Shown piece after piece: positions 8,022 to 14,442 of a stretch of 16,762 bases of DNA. The DNA is taken from the NCBI RefSeq assembly GCF_041601295.1, contig NZ_JBFIII010000064.1:1-16762 (forward strand), given 5' to 3'. The notes beneath the pieces were generated by a model, which saw only the letters and a list, made by a program, of their open reading frames with translations, searched no databases and was not told the origin of the DNA. This DNA is from Immundisolibacter sp. (GTDB taxonomy: Bacteria > Pseudomonadota > Gammaproteobacteria > Immundisolibacterales > Immundisolibacteraceae). Each line of letters opens with the position of its first letter. The stretch's first letter is position 1. Made by a program: the position numbers and the translations under genes.

Positions 8022-8054
8022 TTTAGCGACAAAATTGTTGCAGTTCGGCGACAG
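8022..8054 (-). promoter_or_regulatory. Pho box upstream of phoB (three 11-bp-phased repeats)
   Basis: Reading the minus strand from 8054: CTGTCGC, CGAA, CTGCAAC, AATT, TTGTCGC, TAAA. The three 7-mers match CTGTCAC at 6, 5 and 5 of 7 positions and start exactly 11 bp apart (8054, 8043, 8032), with two A/T-only spacers. Ten bases after the third 7-mer lies TACCCA (8015-8010), a weak -10 in the expected place. It occupies the gap between the hydrolase gene stop and the phoB start, indicating autoregulation of phoBR. Confidence 0.85.
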
Positions 8055-8067
8055 GCCGATGACGGCG

Positions 8068-8751
8068 TCAACCCAGATGGCGGTGCAGAAAGTCCACACT
8101 GCGCTGCCAGGCCAGGCGCGCCGCCTCGGCATCGTAGCTCCCGCGCTGGTCGCAGTTGAAGCCGTGATCGGCCGGGTAGACGTACAGCTCCGTTTCCTTC
8201 AGCCCGTCGGTGGCAGCCCGAACTTTCTCGACGTCGGTCATCGGAATGAAATGGTCTTTTTCACCGAAATGAAACTGGATCGGACAGGCGATGCTGCCGG
8301 CCTCGCCCAGGCAACTGGCGATGCCGCCGCCGTAATAGGCCACCGCGGCGTCCGGCTTCAGATTGGCGGCGCCCCGAAAGGCGAGCAGCCCGCCCATGCA
8401 GAAGCCAAGCAGCGCCACCTTGCCGCCGTGAGAGCGCAAGTCGGCAATGCAGGCGTCGAGGTCGGCCAGTGCCTTGCCCTGGTCCATCTGCTGCATCAGC
8501 CCGAAGCCACGGTTTACGTCGGTCTCGGCGTAACCAAGCTGCACTCCAGGCTCGCTGTGGTGGAACAGGTCCGGCGCCAGCGCAGTGAAGCCTGCTGCCG
8601 CCAGACGGTCGCATACGGCGCGGATATGGCTGTTGACGCCAAAGATCTCCTGGATGACGACGACGCTACCGGCCGCCTGCCCGGCGGTGGTGGCCAGATA
8701 GGCCGAAAAGGCGTCGTCCCCGGCCTTGATGGTGATGTCCTTGCCCGACAT
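8068..8751 (-). CDS. Dienelactone hydrolase family protein
   Basis: A 227-residue cytoplasmic alpha/beta hydrolase of the dienelactone hydrolase (carboxymethylenebutenolidase) family. The family's cysteine-based triad is visible: nucleophile C118 in GFCMGG, D166 in GEKDHFIP and H196 in ADHGFNCD. E35 in QEIFGVN matches the glutamate that activates the cysteine in the Pseudomonas enzyme. I chose the ATG at 8749-8751 because AGGAG lies 7 nt upstream; the frame is open 18 codons further but without a better site. No chloroaromatic-degradation genes are nearby, so the true substrate is unknown and the family name should not be read as a pathway. It lies 78 nt after the end of the pyrK frame and probably has its own promoter or reads on from the pyr genes. 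Confidence 0.9.
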   Translation of the reverse strand: MSGKDITIKAGDDAFSAYLATTAGQAAGSVVVIQEIFGVNSHIRAVCDRLAAAGFTALAPDLFHHSEPGVQLGYAETDVNRGFGLMQQMDQGKALADLDACIADLRSHGGKVALLGFCMGGLLAFRGAANLKPDAAVAYYGGGIASCLGEAGSIACPIQFHFGEKDHFIPMTDVEKVRAATDGLKETELYVYPADHGFNCDQRGSYDAEAARLAWQRSVDFLHRHLG

Positions 8752-8789
8752 GGTAGTGCTCCTGTGTTGTGGATGGTGGATGACCGATC

Positions 8790-8803
8790 GCCCCTGCCGG
8801 GGC
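8790..8803. other. Short GC hairpin between pyrK remnant and hydrolase gene
   Basis: GCCCC (8790-8794) and GGGGC (8799-8803) form a 5-bp stem with a TGCC loop. On the transcribed minus strand no run of T follows, so it is at best a pause or weak stem at the end of the pyr unit. Confidence 0.25.
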
Positions 8804-8829
8804 ATGTGTCGCGGAAAAGGTGTACCGGC

Positions 8830-9009
8830 TCAGGTGCCGGTGGCGGTGAATAGGTCGGGATAGACCGCCGCCGCCTCGAACACCGGCCCATCCACACACA
8901 CCCGAGCCATGACCGGCCCGGCCGGGGTCGCCAACTGCACCACGCACCCGGCACAGCCACCGACCCCACAGGCCATATGCTCTTCCAGGCACAGCTGCGC
9001 CGGCAAGCA
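8830..9009 (-). pseudogene. C-terminal [2Fe-2S] domain of PyrK-like protein, separated by in-frame TAG
   Basis: Directly after the TAG at 9010-9012, the same frame continues for 59 codons to a TGA at 8830-8832. The translation is clearly the missing end of PyrK: LEEHMACGVGGCAGC, then MARVCVDGPVF. The cysteines stand as C-x4-C-x2-C-x15-C, the [2Fe-2S] ligands of dihydroorotate dehydrogenase electron-transfer subunits. No normal start with a good ribosome site precedes it (a TTG two codons after the TAG, and an ATG inside the cysteine motif, are the candidates). It is therefore probably untranslated unless the TAG is read through or is a sequencing error. The motif is undamaged, so the interruption looks recent or artefactual. 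Confidence 0.75.
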
Positions 9010-9729
9010 CTAACGCGCCGCCACCCCGGCTATCGCCCGCAACATCGGCGTCGGTCCACAGGCCATGATTTGCGTCAGCCGCAGCGTTTGCGCCGACAGG
9101 GTTTGAAGATACGCTTCTGCAAGGGCCGTGACGTGTCCGTCGAAACAGCCGGGGAAACCCTGACCCGACGCAAGCCGGCTCGGAATGCCCCAGTCTTCGG
9201 CCAGCGGCAACGCGGCAATGGTGCCGTGCGGCATGCCCTCCAGCAGCAGCGTGGACGGCCGTGGCTGGAACGGAAATGCCACCTCCGAACCCAGCAGCAG
9301 CAGCGGCAGCCACGGCGCCTGACGCAAGGTCTGCGCCAGAAACAGCATCGGCGGCATACCTACACCACCCCCTATGGCCAGCACTCGCGGCCGGCCGGGA
9401 TCCGGGGCAAACGGCTCGCCGATCGGCCCGAGCACGCTCAGCAACTGCCCGCGCGAGCGCTCGGTCAGCTGCCGGGTACCCAGGCCAACCGCCTTGTACA
9501 GCAGCTCGATCTGTCCGTCGCGCGGTACAGCGCGAAGGATGGACAGCGGCCGACGCAGCGGCAGATCCGGCCCGCAGCGCAGCTGCACGAACTGTCCCGG
9601 CCGGGCACGACCGGCAATATCGGGCGCTGTCAGACGCAGCAGGTAGTGGCCCCCCGGCAGCGCCTCGTTGGCCTCTACCCGAGCGTCCTGCAGAACGATG
9701 GAGCCGACTTTGCTGGCCTCACCGGCCAC
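9010..9729 (-). CDS. PyrK-like dihydroorotate dehydrogenase electron-transfer subunit, truncated by in-frame TAG
   Basis: PyrK-type iron-sulfur flavoproteins pass electrons between class 1B dihydroorotate dehydrogenase and NAD. The 239 residues before the stop show the FAD-binding barrel with GQFVQLRCG (45-53) and RRPLSIL (59-65), the nucleotide-binding IGGGVGMPPMLF (119-130) and the MACGPTPML loop (222-230). The [2Fe-2S] domain lies after the TAG at 9010-9012; reading through would give 299 residues, a more normal length. The GTG at 9727-9729 overlaps the end of pyrC' by 11 nt and has GGAAGAG about 7 nt upstream. As written, the product would lack its cluster and probably not function. The partner gene pyrD is not in the window. 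It belongs to the ferredoxin-reductase superfamily, so another partner is possible. Confidence 0.75.
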   Translation of the reverse strand: MAGEASKVGSIVLQDARVEANEALPGGHYLLRLTAPDIAGRARPGQFVQLRCGPDLPLRRPLSILRAVPRDGQIELLYKAVGLGTRQLTERSRGQLLSVLGPIGEPFAPDPGRPRVLAIGGGVGMPPMLFLAQTLRQAPWLPLLLLGSEVAFPFQPRPSTLLLEGMPHGTIAALPLAEDWGIPSRLASGQGFPGCFDGHVTALAEAYLQTLSAQTLRLTQIMACGPTPMLRAIAGVAAR

Positions 9730-11005
9730 GGCTGGACTCTTCCATGCCGTACACCGGCCGACCGGCCAGCAAGGTGAGCGTGACCCGTCCACGCAGGCTT
9801 TTCCCCCATACCGGCGTGCATCGTCCGGCGCTGTGCCAGGTGTCGGCACCAACCTGCCAGGTTTGCTCGGCATCCACTACGCACAAATCGGCGGGTGCGC
9901 CGACCGCCAGCGTGCCACCCGCGCCGAGCACCGCCGCCGGCCCGCTGGTCAGCGCCGCCAGCGCACGCTCCAGGGGTAACACGCCTGCCTCTACCAGCTG
10001 CAATGTCAACGGTAACAGCGCCTCGAAACCGGCCACGCCCGGCAGGCAACGGGCAAACGGCTGACGCTTGGCCTCGCCGTCGTGGGGTCGGTGGTCGGAA
10101 CACACGGCATCCAGCGTGCCATCGGCCAGCGCCTCGCGCAGCGCCGCCCGGTCGCCGGCTTCGCGCAGCGGTGGGCGCAGGTGAAATGCCGGATCGTAAG
10201 CGCCGATGTCCTGATCGGTGTAGTGCAAATTCCAGATCACGGCATCGGCCGTTACCGGCAAGCCGGCCGCCTTGGCCGAGCGCAGCAAGGACACGCCGGC
10301 GGCGCTGGACAACCCGTGCAGGTGCACGCGGGTATCGCAGGTGGTGGCCAATGCCAGCGCCCGGGACAGGGCGACGACTTCGGCGGCCACCGGAATCCCG
10401 GTCAGACCCAGCACCACGGCGACCTCGCCCTCATGCACACAGCCATCGACGGCAAGCTGCGGGTCCTCGGCGTCCAGCACCACGGTCAGATCATGCCCAC
10501 GCGCATATTCAAGCGCCCGACGCAGCACGCGCGCGGAGATGGGCTGACCGCCCTGGCTCACCAACTGGCAGCCGGCGCGTCGCAACAATCCAAGCTCCGC
10601 CAGCCGCTCGCCGGCAAGACCCGCAGTAAGTGCGCCCACCGGTGCCAGACGCAACATACCCAGGGCCAGCGCACCATCGCGCAGGCGCCCGACCACAGCC
10701 GGATTGTCCAGACCAGCGTCACACTGCGGTGGCACGGCCAGGCGGGTGATGCCGCCGGCCGCGGCGGCGCGCAGTTCGCCGCGAGCCAGCGAATCCGGAC
10801 TGCCCACCTGGCCGGCAAGATCGACCAGGCCCGGCAGCAACCACTTGCCGCTGATGTCTATGACCTGCGCGGGGGCGTTATCGGGCGCCGCGCCCAACCC
10901 GATAATGCGCCCGTCGGCGACATGCAGGTCCAGCTGTGCGTCGACGCCGTTGGCCGGATCAAGCACCCGTCCGCCGCGCAGGGTGAGGCGACTGCTGTCA
11001 GGCAT
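9719..11005 (-). CDS. pyrC': Dihydroorotase-like protein PyrC' (metal site degenerate)
   Basis: A 428-residue member of the type I dihydroorotase/amidohydrolase family. Where active enzymes have D-x-H-x-H after PGL, this protein has PGLVDLAGQVG (58-68): A64 and Q66 replace both metal-binding histidines. The later histidine-containing HxED region reads LDAED (177-181), and the PHH region reads WNLHYTD. H230 and the SDHRPHD stretch (303-309) remain. This is the pattern of PyrC' (PyrX) in Pseudomonas, an inactive homologue needed to assemble the PyrB aspartate carbamoyltransferase. Its position directly after pyrB, with an 8-nt overlap (ATGCCTGA), fits. I chose the ATG at 11003-11005 for that coupling. 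A catalytic dihydroorotase should therefore be encoded elsewhere. Confidence 0.88.
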   Translation of the reverse strand: MPDSSRLTLRGGRVLDPANGVDAQLDLHVADGRIIGLGAAPDNAPAQVIDISGKWLLPGLVDLAGQVGSPDSLARGELRAAAAGGITRLAVPPQCDAGLDNPAVVGRLRDGALALGMLRLAPVGALTAGLAGERLAELGLLRRAGCQLVSQGGQPISARVLRRALEYARGHDLTVVLDAEDPQLAVDGCVHEGEVAVVLGLTGIPVAAEVVALSRALALATTCDTRVHLHGLSSAAGVSLLRSAKAAGLPVTADAVIWNLHYTDQDIGAYDPAFHLRPPLREAGDRAALREALADGTLDAVCSDHRPHDGEAKRQPFARCLPGVAGFEALLPLTLQLVEAGVLPLERALAALTSGPAAVLGAGGTLAVGAPADLCVVDAEQTWQVGADTWHSAGRCTPVWGKSLRGRVTLTLLAGRPVYGMEESSRGR

Positions 11006-11993
11006 CGTCGGCGCCCCCCCGACCGACGGTCTGCGCCAATACCGCCATGCGGATGGCAATGCCGTTGGTCACCTGCGGCAGAATCAGCGAGCGCTCGCAG
11101 TCAGCTACCGAGGAGGCGATCTCGACGCCCCGGTTGATTGGCCCCGGGTGCATTACCAGGGCATCGGGTCGCGCCACCGCCAGCGCGGTTTCGGTCAGGC
11201 CATACAGCTCGAAGTACTCGCGGTCGGACGGCACAAACCCACCAGCCATGCGCTCGCGCTGCAGGCGCAGCATAAGCACTACGTCGACGTCCGCCAGGCC
11301 CTCGCGCAGGTCGTGGCAGACCCGCCCGCCCAGGCAGGCCATACGGTCGGGCACCAGCGTCGCCGGGCCCACCAGGCGGATGTCCTTTACCCCGAGCAGA
11401 CGCAGGCCCACCAGCTGCGAGCGCGCCACCCGTGAGTGCAGCACGTCGCCGACGATGGCTACCTTGAGCTGGTCGAAACTGCCACGATGCTGCCGGATGG
11501 TGTACAGGTCCAGCAAGGCCTGCGTCGGGTGCGCATGACAGCCATCGCCGGCATTGACCACCGCCACCTGCGGCGCCACGTGGCAGGCGATCAGCTGCGC
11601 CGCGCCGCTGTCGGCGTGGCGCACCACAAAAGCGTCGGTCTGCATGGCCTGTAAATTGGCGATGGTGTCGAGCAGGCTCTCGCCCTTGGCGGTGGCTGAA
11701 GCCGACACGCTCAGGGTCACCACGTCGGCTGACAGACGTTTGGCGGCGATCTCGAACGTGGTGCGGGTCCGCGTTGAGGCTTCGAAGAACAGCAACACCA
11801 CTGTCTTGCCGCGCAACAGGGGTACTTTTTTTACGCTGCGCTCGCCAACCTCGACCAGGGAATCGGCGAGGCTGAAGAGTTCCTCAAGAGTGTCGCGGCG
11901 CAAACCTTCCAGCGTCAGCAGATGGCGCAGCCGGCCACCGGCATCGTACTGGGCGGCGCCCAGGGTCTGGGCCAGGGCCACCAGATCGCTCAT
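10998..11993 (-). CDS. pyrB: Aspartate carbamoyltransferase catalytic subunit PyrB
   Basis: Joins carbamoyl phosphate and aspartate to carbamoyl-aspartate, the committed step of pyrimidine synthesis. The 331-residue protein carries the carbamoyl-phosphate site FFEASTRTRTTFE (69-81, STRTR at 73-77), K103 in the SASATAKGESLLDT loop, and HPTQALLD (155-162). About 20 residues precede the core (before RLRHLLTLEGL), the N-terminal extension typical of the Pseudomonas-type enzyme, which assembles with PyrC' rather than PyrI. The ATG at 11991-11993 overlaps the pyrR stop (ATGA) and has GGAG 5 nt upstream. The frame continues upstream into pyrR but without family similarity. Confidence 0.96.
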   Translation of the reverse strand: MSDLVALAQTLGAAQYDAGGRLRHLLTLEGLRRDTLEELFSLADSLVEVGERSVKKVPLLRGKTVVLLFFEASTRTRTTFEIAAKRLSADVVTLSVSASATAKGESLLDTIANLQAMQTDAFVVRHADSGAAQLIACHVAPQVAVVNAGDGCHAHPTQALLDLYTIRQHRGSFDQLKVAIVGDVLHSRVARSQLVGLRLLGVKDIRLVGPATLVPDRMACLGGRVCHDLREGLADVDVVLMLRLQRERMAGGFVPSDREYFELYGLTETALAVARPDALVMHPGPINRGVEIASSVADCERSLILPQVTNGIAIRMAVLAQTVGRGGADDA

Positions 11994-12490
11994 GCCGGCT
12001 CCAGCGAGAACCGCAGCGGCTCCGGTCCCAGCAGCTGCAGGCGCTGGTCCGCTGGCAGTTGCAGGCACAGGCCGACGGCGTCGGGGGCAATCGGCAACTC
12101 ACGGCCGCCACGATCAACCAGCACCGCTACCCGCACACAGGCCGGACGCCCGAAGTCGAACAGCTCGCGCAACGCGGCGCAGGTAGTGCGCCCGGTGTGC
12201 AACACATCGTCCACCAGCAGGATGTGTCGGCCGTCGACGCTGGCCGGCAGGCTGGACGCCCGCGCCTGCCCCTTGAAGCCACCCTGGTGCAGGTCGTCCC
12301 GATAGAAGCCAGCGTCAAGCGTTGCCAGCGGCGCCATCGCGCCCAGGCGCTGATGCAGCCAGCGCGCCAGCCATACGCCCCCCGTTTCTATGCCCACCAG
12401 CAACGGGTCTGGCAGGGCCAACGCGGCGCAGGCATCGCCCAGCCGTTCCAGGGCCTCTGCCAGGGCTGCCTCAGTGATGCTGCTGCGCAA
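11990..12490 (-). CDS. pyrR: Pyrimidine regulator / uracil phosphoribosyltransferase PyrR
   Basis: Type I phosphoribosyltransferase fold with the 13-residue PRPP loop ILLVDDVLHTGRT (about 90-102). It also has VGIETGGVWLA near the N-terminus and the FYRDDLHQGG hood segment, as in PyrR of Pseudomonas. PyrR proteins sense UMP/UTP and may have uracil phosphoribosyltransferase activity; whether this one binds RNA cannot be told. No pyr attenuator is possible here in the usual place, since the upstream gene overlaps it. The start is the weak point: there is no ATG, and I chose the TTG at 12488-12490 because GGAG lies 7 nt upstream, giving 166 residues and a 20-nt overlap with ruvX. A TTG five codons earlier is the alternative. 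Confidence 0.88.
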   Translation of the reverse strand: MRSSITEAALAEALERLGDACAALALPDPLLVGIETGGVWLARWLHQRLGAMAPLATLDAGFYRDDLHQGGFKGQARASSLPASVDGRHILLVDDVLHTGRTTCAALRELFDFGRPACVRVAVLVDRGGRELPIAPDAVGLCLQLPADQRLQLLGPEPLRFSLEPA

Positions 12491-12896
12491 GCCAGGTCTC
12501 CACAATCAGGGCAGCAGCGGCCGAATCGCGCTTGCGGCGCACATCGTCGCCGCGCACGCCGCTCGCCCGCAGCCGCTCCTCGGCAGCATGCGAGGACAAA
12601 CGTTCGTCTACCAGCGCCACCGCCAGCCCACTCCGTTGCTCCAGCGCGGCGGCCAGCGCGCGAGCGCCGAGGCTGATCTCGGTGTCACTCCCGTCCGCGG
12701 GCAGCGGCAAGCCCACCACCAACTGGGTGGGCCGCCACTGTGCTACCAGGGCGTCAATGTCCCGCCAGGCGGTCCCGCCAAGGCTTGGATTGACGAGCGT
12801 CGCCACCGGACTGGCGCTGCCGGTCAGCGACTGGCCAACGGCCACGCCGATGCGTTTCAGGCCGAAGTCGAAACCAAGCACGACTATGACGCTCAC
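12471..12896 (-). CDS. ruvX: Holliday-junction-resolvase-like pre-16S rRNA nuclease RuvX/YqgF
   Basis: A 141-residue RNase H-fold protein of the YqgF/RuvX family, which in E. coli takes part in 16S rRNA 5'-end maturation. The family features are LGFDFGLKRIGVAVG (7-21) with acidic D10, LVVGLPLPADGSDTE (59-73), VDERLSS (96-102) and RRKRDSAAAALIVETWL (120-136) with a late aspartate at D124. The start is the GTG at 12894-12896, which overlaps the yqgE stop in a GTGA junction; no strong ribosome site is seen, so translation probably depends on coupling. The frame is open much further upstream, but only as an arginine-rich shadow of yqgE. Pairing with yqgE is conserved in many proteobacteria. Confidence 0.93.
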   Translation of the reverse strand: MSVIVVLGFDFGLKRIGVAVGQSLTGSASPVATLVNPSLGGTAWRDIDALVAQWRPTQLVVGLPLPADGSDTEISLGARALAAALEQRSGLAVALVDERLSSHAAEERLRASGVRGDDVRRKRDSAAAALIVETWLAQQHH

Positions 12897-13456
12897 GCGT
12901 GACCGGCGCGGCTGGCCAGTAGTGCCAGATCGACCCCGATCGACGCCGCCGCAGCCCGCCAGCGCTCTGCGACCGGCAGCTCGAACAACAGGTCGGATTG
13001 CGCTGACGCGGTCAGCCAGGCGTTGTCGGCCAGTTCCTGTTCCAGTTGCCCGGCGCCCCAGCCCGCGTAGCCCAGACAGACCAGATAGTCGCCGGGGCCG
13101 GATCCGCGGGCAATGGTCGCCAGCAGGTCCATGGAGCCGGTCAGGCCGATATCGCCGGTTACCGCCAGGGTCGAGTCCCAACGCCCCAGGGGTCGGTGCA
13201 GGATCAGAACAGCGTTGTCCTGGACCGGGCCACCGGCGTAGACCGGCTGCGCGGCAATGGCTGCGTTCGCCGGCTCCAGGCCTATCTGGTGCAACAGATC
13301 GCCCAGGGTCAGGTCGAGCGGGCGGTTCACGATCAGCCCCAGCGCACCCTGCTCATTGTGCTCGCACAGATAGGTGACGGTCTGCCGGAAATTGCCATCA
13401 GCCAACGCCGGCATGGCAATCAGCAAGTGATGGCTCAGATCCAGTGCGTCGGGCAT
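12893..13456 (-). CDS. yqgE: YqgE/AlgH family protein
   Basis: A 187-residue protein of the YqgE/AlgH (DUF179) family, whose biochemical role is unsettled; it was once linked to alginate regulation in Pseudomonas. Family features are LLIAMPALADGNFRQTVTYL near the start, GALGLIVNRPLDLTLGDLL, VYAGGPVQ, LGYAGWGAGQLEQEL and NAWLTA. The ATG at 13454-13456 is well placed for the N-terminus MPDALDLSHHLLIAMP. No ribosome site precedes it; instead a TGCTAGAAT extended -10 ends 6 nt upstream, suggesting a leaderless transcript. It opens the yqgE-ruvX-pyrRBC' run, in which each gene overlaps the next. Confidence 0.93.
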   Translation of the reverse strand: MPDALDLSHHLLIAMPALADGNFRQTVTYLCEHNEQGALGLIVNRPLDLTLGDLLHQIGLEPANAAIAAQPVYAGGPVQDNAVLILHRPLGRWDSTLAVTGDIGLTGSMDLLATIARGSGPGDYLVCLGYAGWGAGQLEQELADNAWLTASAQSDLLFELPVAERWRAAAASIGVDLALLASRAGHA

Positions 13457-13462
13457 GAGCGC

Positions 13463-13471
13463 ATTCTAGCA
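13463..13471 (-). promoter_or_regulatory. Probable extended -10 promoter for yqgE
   Basis: Minus strand TGC followed by TAGAAT is an extended -10 with 5 of 6 matches to TATAAT. Six bases separate it from the yqgE ATG, so transcription would begin at or next to the start codon. No convincing -35 lies 16-18 bases upstream; extended -10 promoters can do without one. Confidence 0.5.
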
Positions 13472-13541
13472 GCGTGCCGCACGCCAACCCTGCGCCGCCC
13501 GCGCGCCAGCGGTAGGCGAGCGCGCCTTTCGTACTCCGCCA

Positions 13542-14426
13542 TCAATCGCCGGCAAGGGCGCGTCCATCCACAAACTGCCAGGTGCGGGTAATCACCAGCA
13601 CGTCGGCTTCGGCACGAATATTCGGTGGAAACGGCGCATACGGCGCCGCCCAGCGCACGATGTTGCGGGCCGCCTGATCCAGCAACACATGGCCGGAACT
13701 GCGCCGCAGGGTGGCCTCTCCAATACTGCCGTCGGCGTTCACCCGCACCGTCAACAGCAGGCTGCCGGACAGCCCCTGGCGCCGCGCCTCCGCCGGGTAG
13801 TTCAGGATGCCGACGGCCTCCACCTTGCGTCGCCAGGCTTCCATATAGGCGGCGTACTTGTACTCGCGGGTTCGGGCGGTAATGAATTTCTCGCGCGGCA
13901 ACTTGGCATAGGCGCTCTGCTGCTCGGCCAGGCGCGCCTCGAGCCGGGCATAGCGGCGCGCACCGCTCATCAGCTCCGCGGCGCTGGGCGTTTGTGCCAC
14001 CGGGCCGGGCTTGGGCGCGGTCGCGACCGCCGCCGGCTTGGGCCGGGAGGCTGTGAGCAATTGGCGGTGGATCGGTGCCGGCGTCGCCACCGCCGGGGTC
14101 GGGCGCGCCGAAGGGGCGATTGCGGTGGGCGCCGGCTGACCCGGCGCGACGCTGGTCGGCACCTTGGGCTTTGGCTGATTGCCGCCGCCATCCTGGCTGA
14201 CCTCGGCCAGATAATCGGCGTCCTTGGGCGCAGGGGCGCTGGTCCGCGGCCGCTGCACCAGGGTGATCTCCAGGCGCGGCGCGGCCGCCGGTTTGGCGGG
14301 ACGCGGCGGAGCCAGATGAAAGCCCAGCCCCAAAACCAGGTGCAGTGCCAGGGCGTACAGCACGGTCAGCGTCAGCCGGCTACCGACCAGCGGCGGTGTG
14401 GGCATCAGGGCGGGTGCGTAACTCAT
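13542..14426 (-). CDS. tonB: Energy transducer TonB
   Basis: A 294-residue TonB-family protein that carries proton-motive energy from the inner membrane to outer-membrane receptors or machines. It has a short cytoplasmic start, one membrane helix (about 18-38), a long proline/alanine-rich periplasmic span (39-147), a charged helical stretch (about 155-200), and a C-terminal TonB domain (about 200-286) with the YP motif at 210-211 (LNYPAEARRQG) and GSLLLTVRVNADGSI. No exbB or exbD is nearby, so it must borrow these from elsewhere. The location next to gshB matches the P. aeruginosa tonB3 locus, where the gene affects type IV pilus twitching; transfer of that role here is inference. The ATG at 14424-14426 lies 16 nt after gshB; an ATG seven codons later is possible. 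Confidence 0.9.
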   Translation of the reverse strand: MSYAPALMPTPPLVGSRLTLTVLYALALHLVLGLGFHLAPPRPAKPAAAPRLEITLVQRPRTSAPAPKDADYLAEVSQDGGGNQPKPKVPTSVAPGQPAPTAIAPSARPTPAVATPAPIHRQLLTASRPKPAAVATAPKPGPVAQTPSAAELMSGARRYARLEARLAEQQSAYAKLPREKFITARTREYKYAAYMEAWRRKVEAVGILNYPAEARRQGLSGSLLLTVRVNADGSIGEATLRRSSGHVLLDQAARNIVRWAAPYAPFPPNIRAEADVLVITRTWQFVDGRALAGD

Positions 14427-14442
14427 GCCGCGATGGCGGCGT

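Noticed and set aside
9010..9012. TAG read as pyrrolysine
   Set aside because: No pyrrolysine machinery is visible, the protein family does not use it, and gshA in this window ends with an ordinary TAG stop.
8830..9313. Alternative minus-strand frames around the PyrK end as separate genes
   Set aside because: They run through the hydrolase start region in a different frame and encode glycine/arginine-rich sequence; the in-frame continuation with the cysteine motif explains the coding signal better.
10082..11137. 351-codon plus-strand open frame opposite pyrC' and pyrB
   Set aside because: Shadow of two well-supported genes; composition rich in glutamine, histidine and arginine, with no motif.
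13501..13525. GCGCGC inverted repeat between tonB and yqgE as a terminator
   Set aside because: The stem is 6 bp with a 13-base loop, and on the transcribed strand it is not followed by a T-run.
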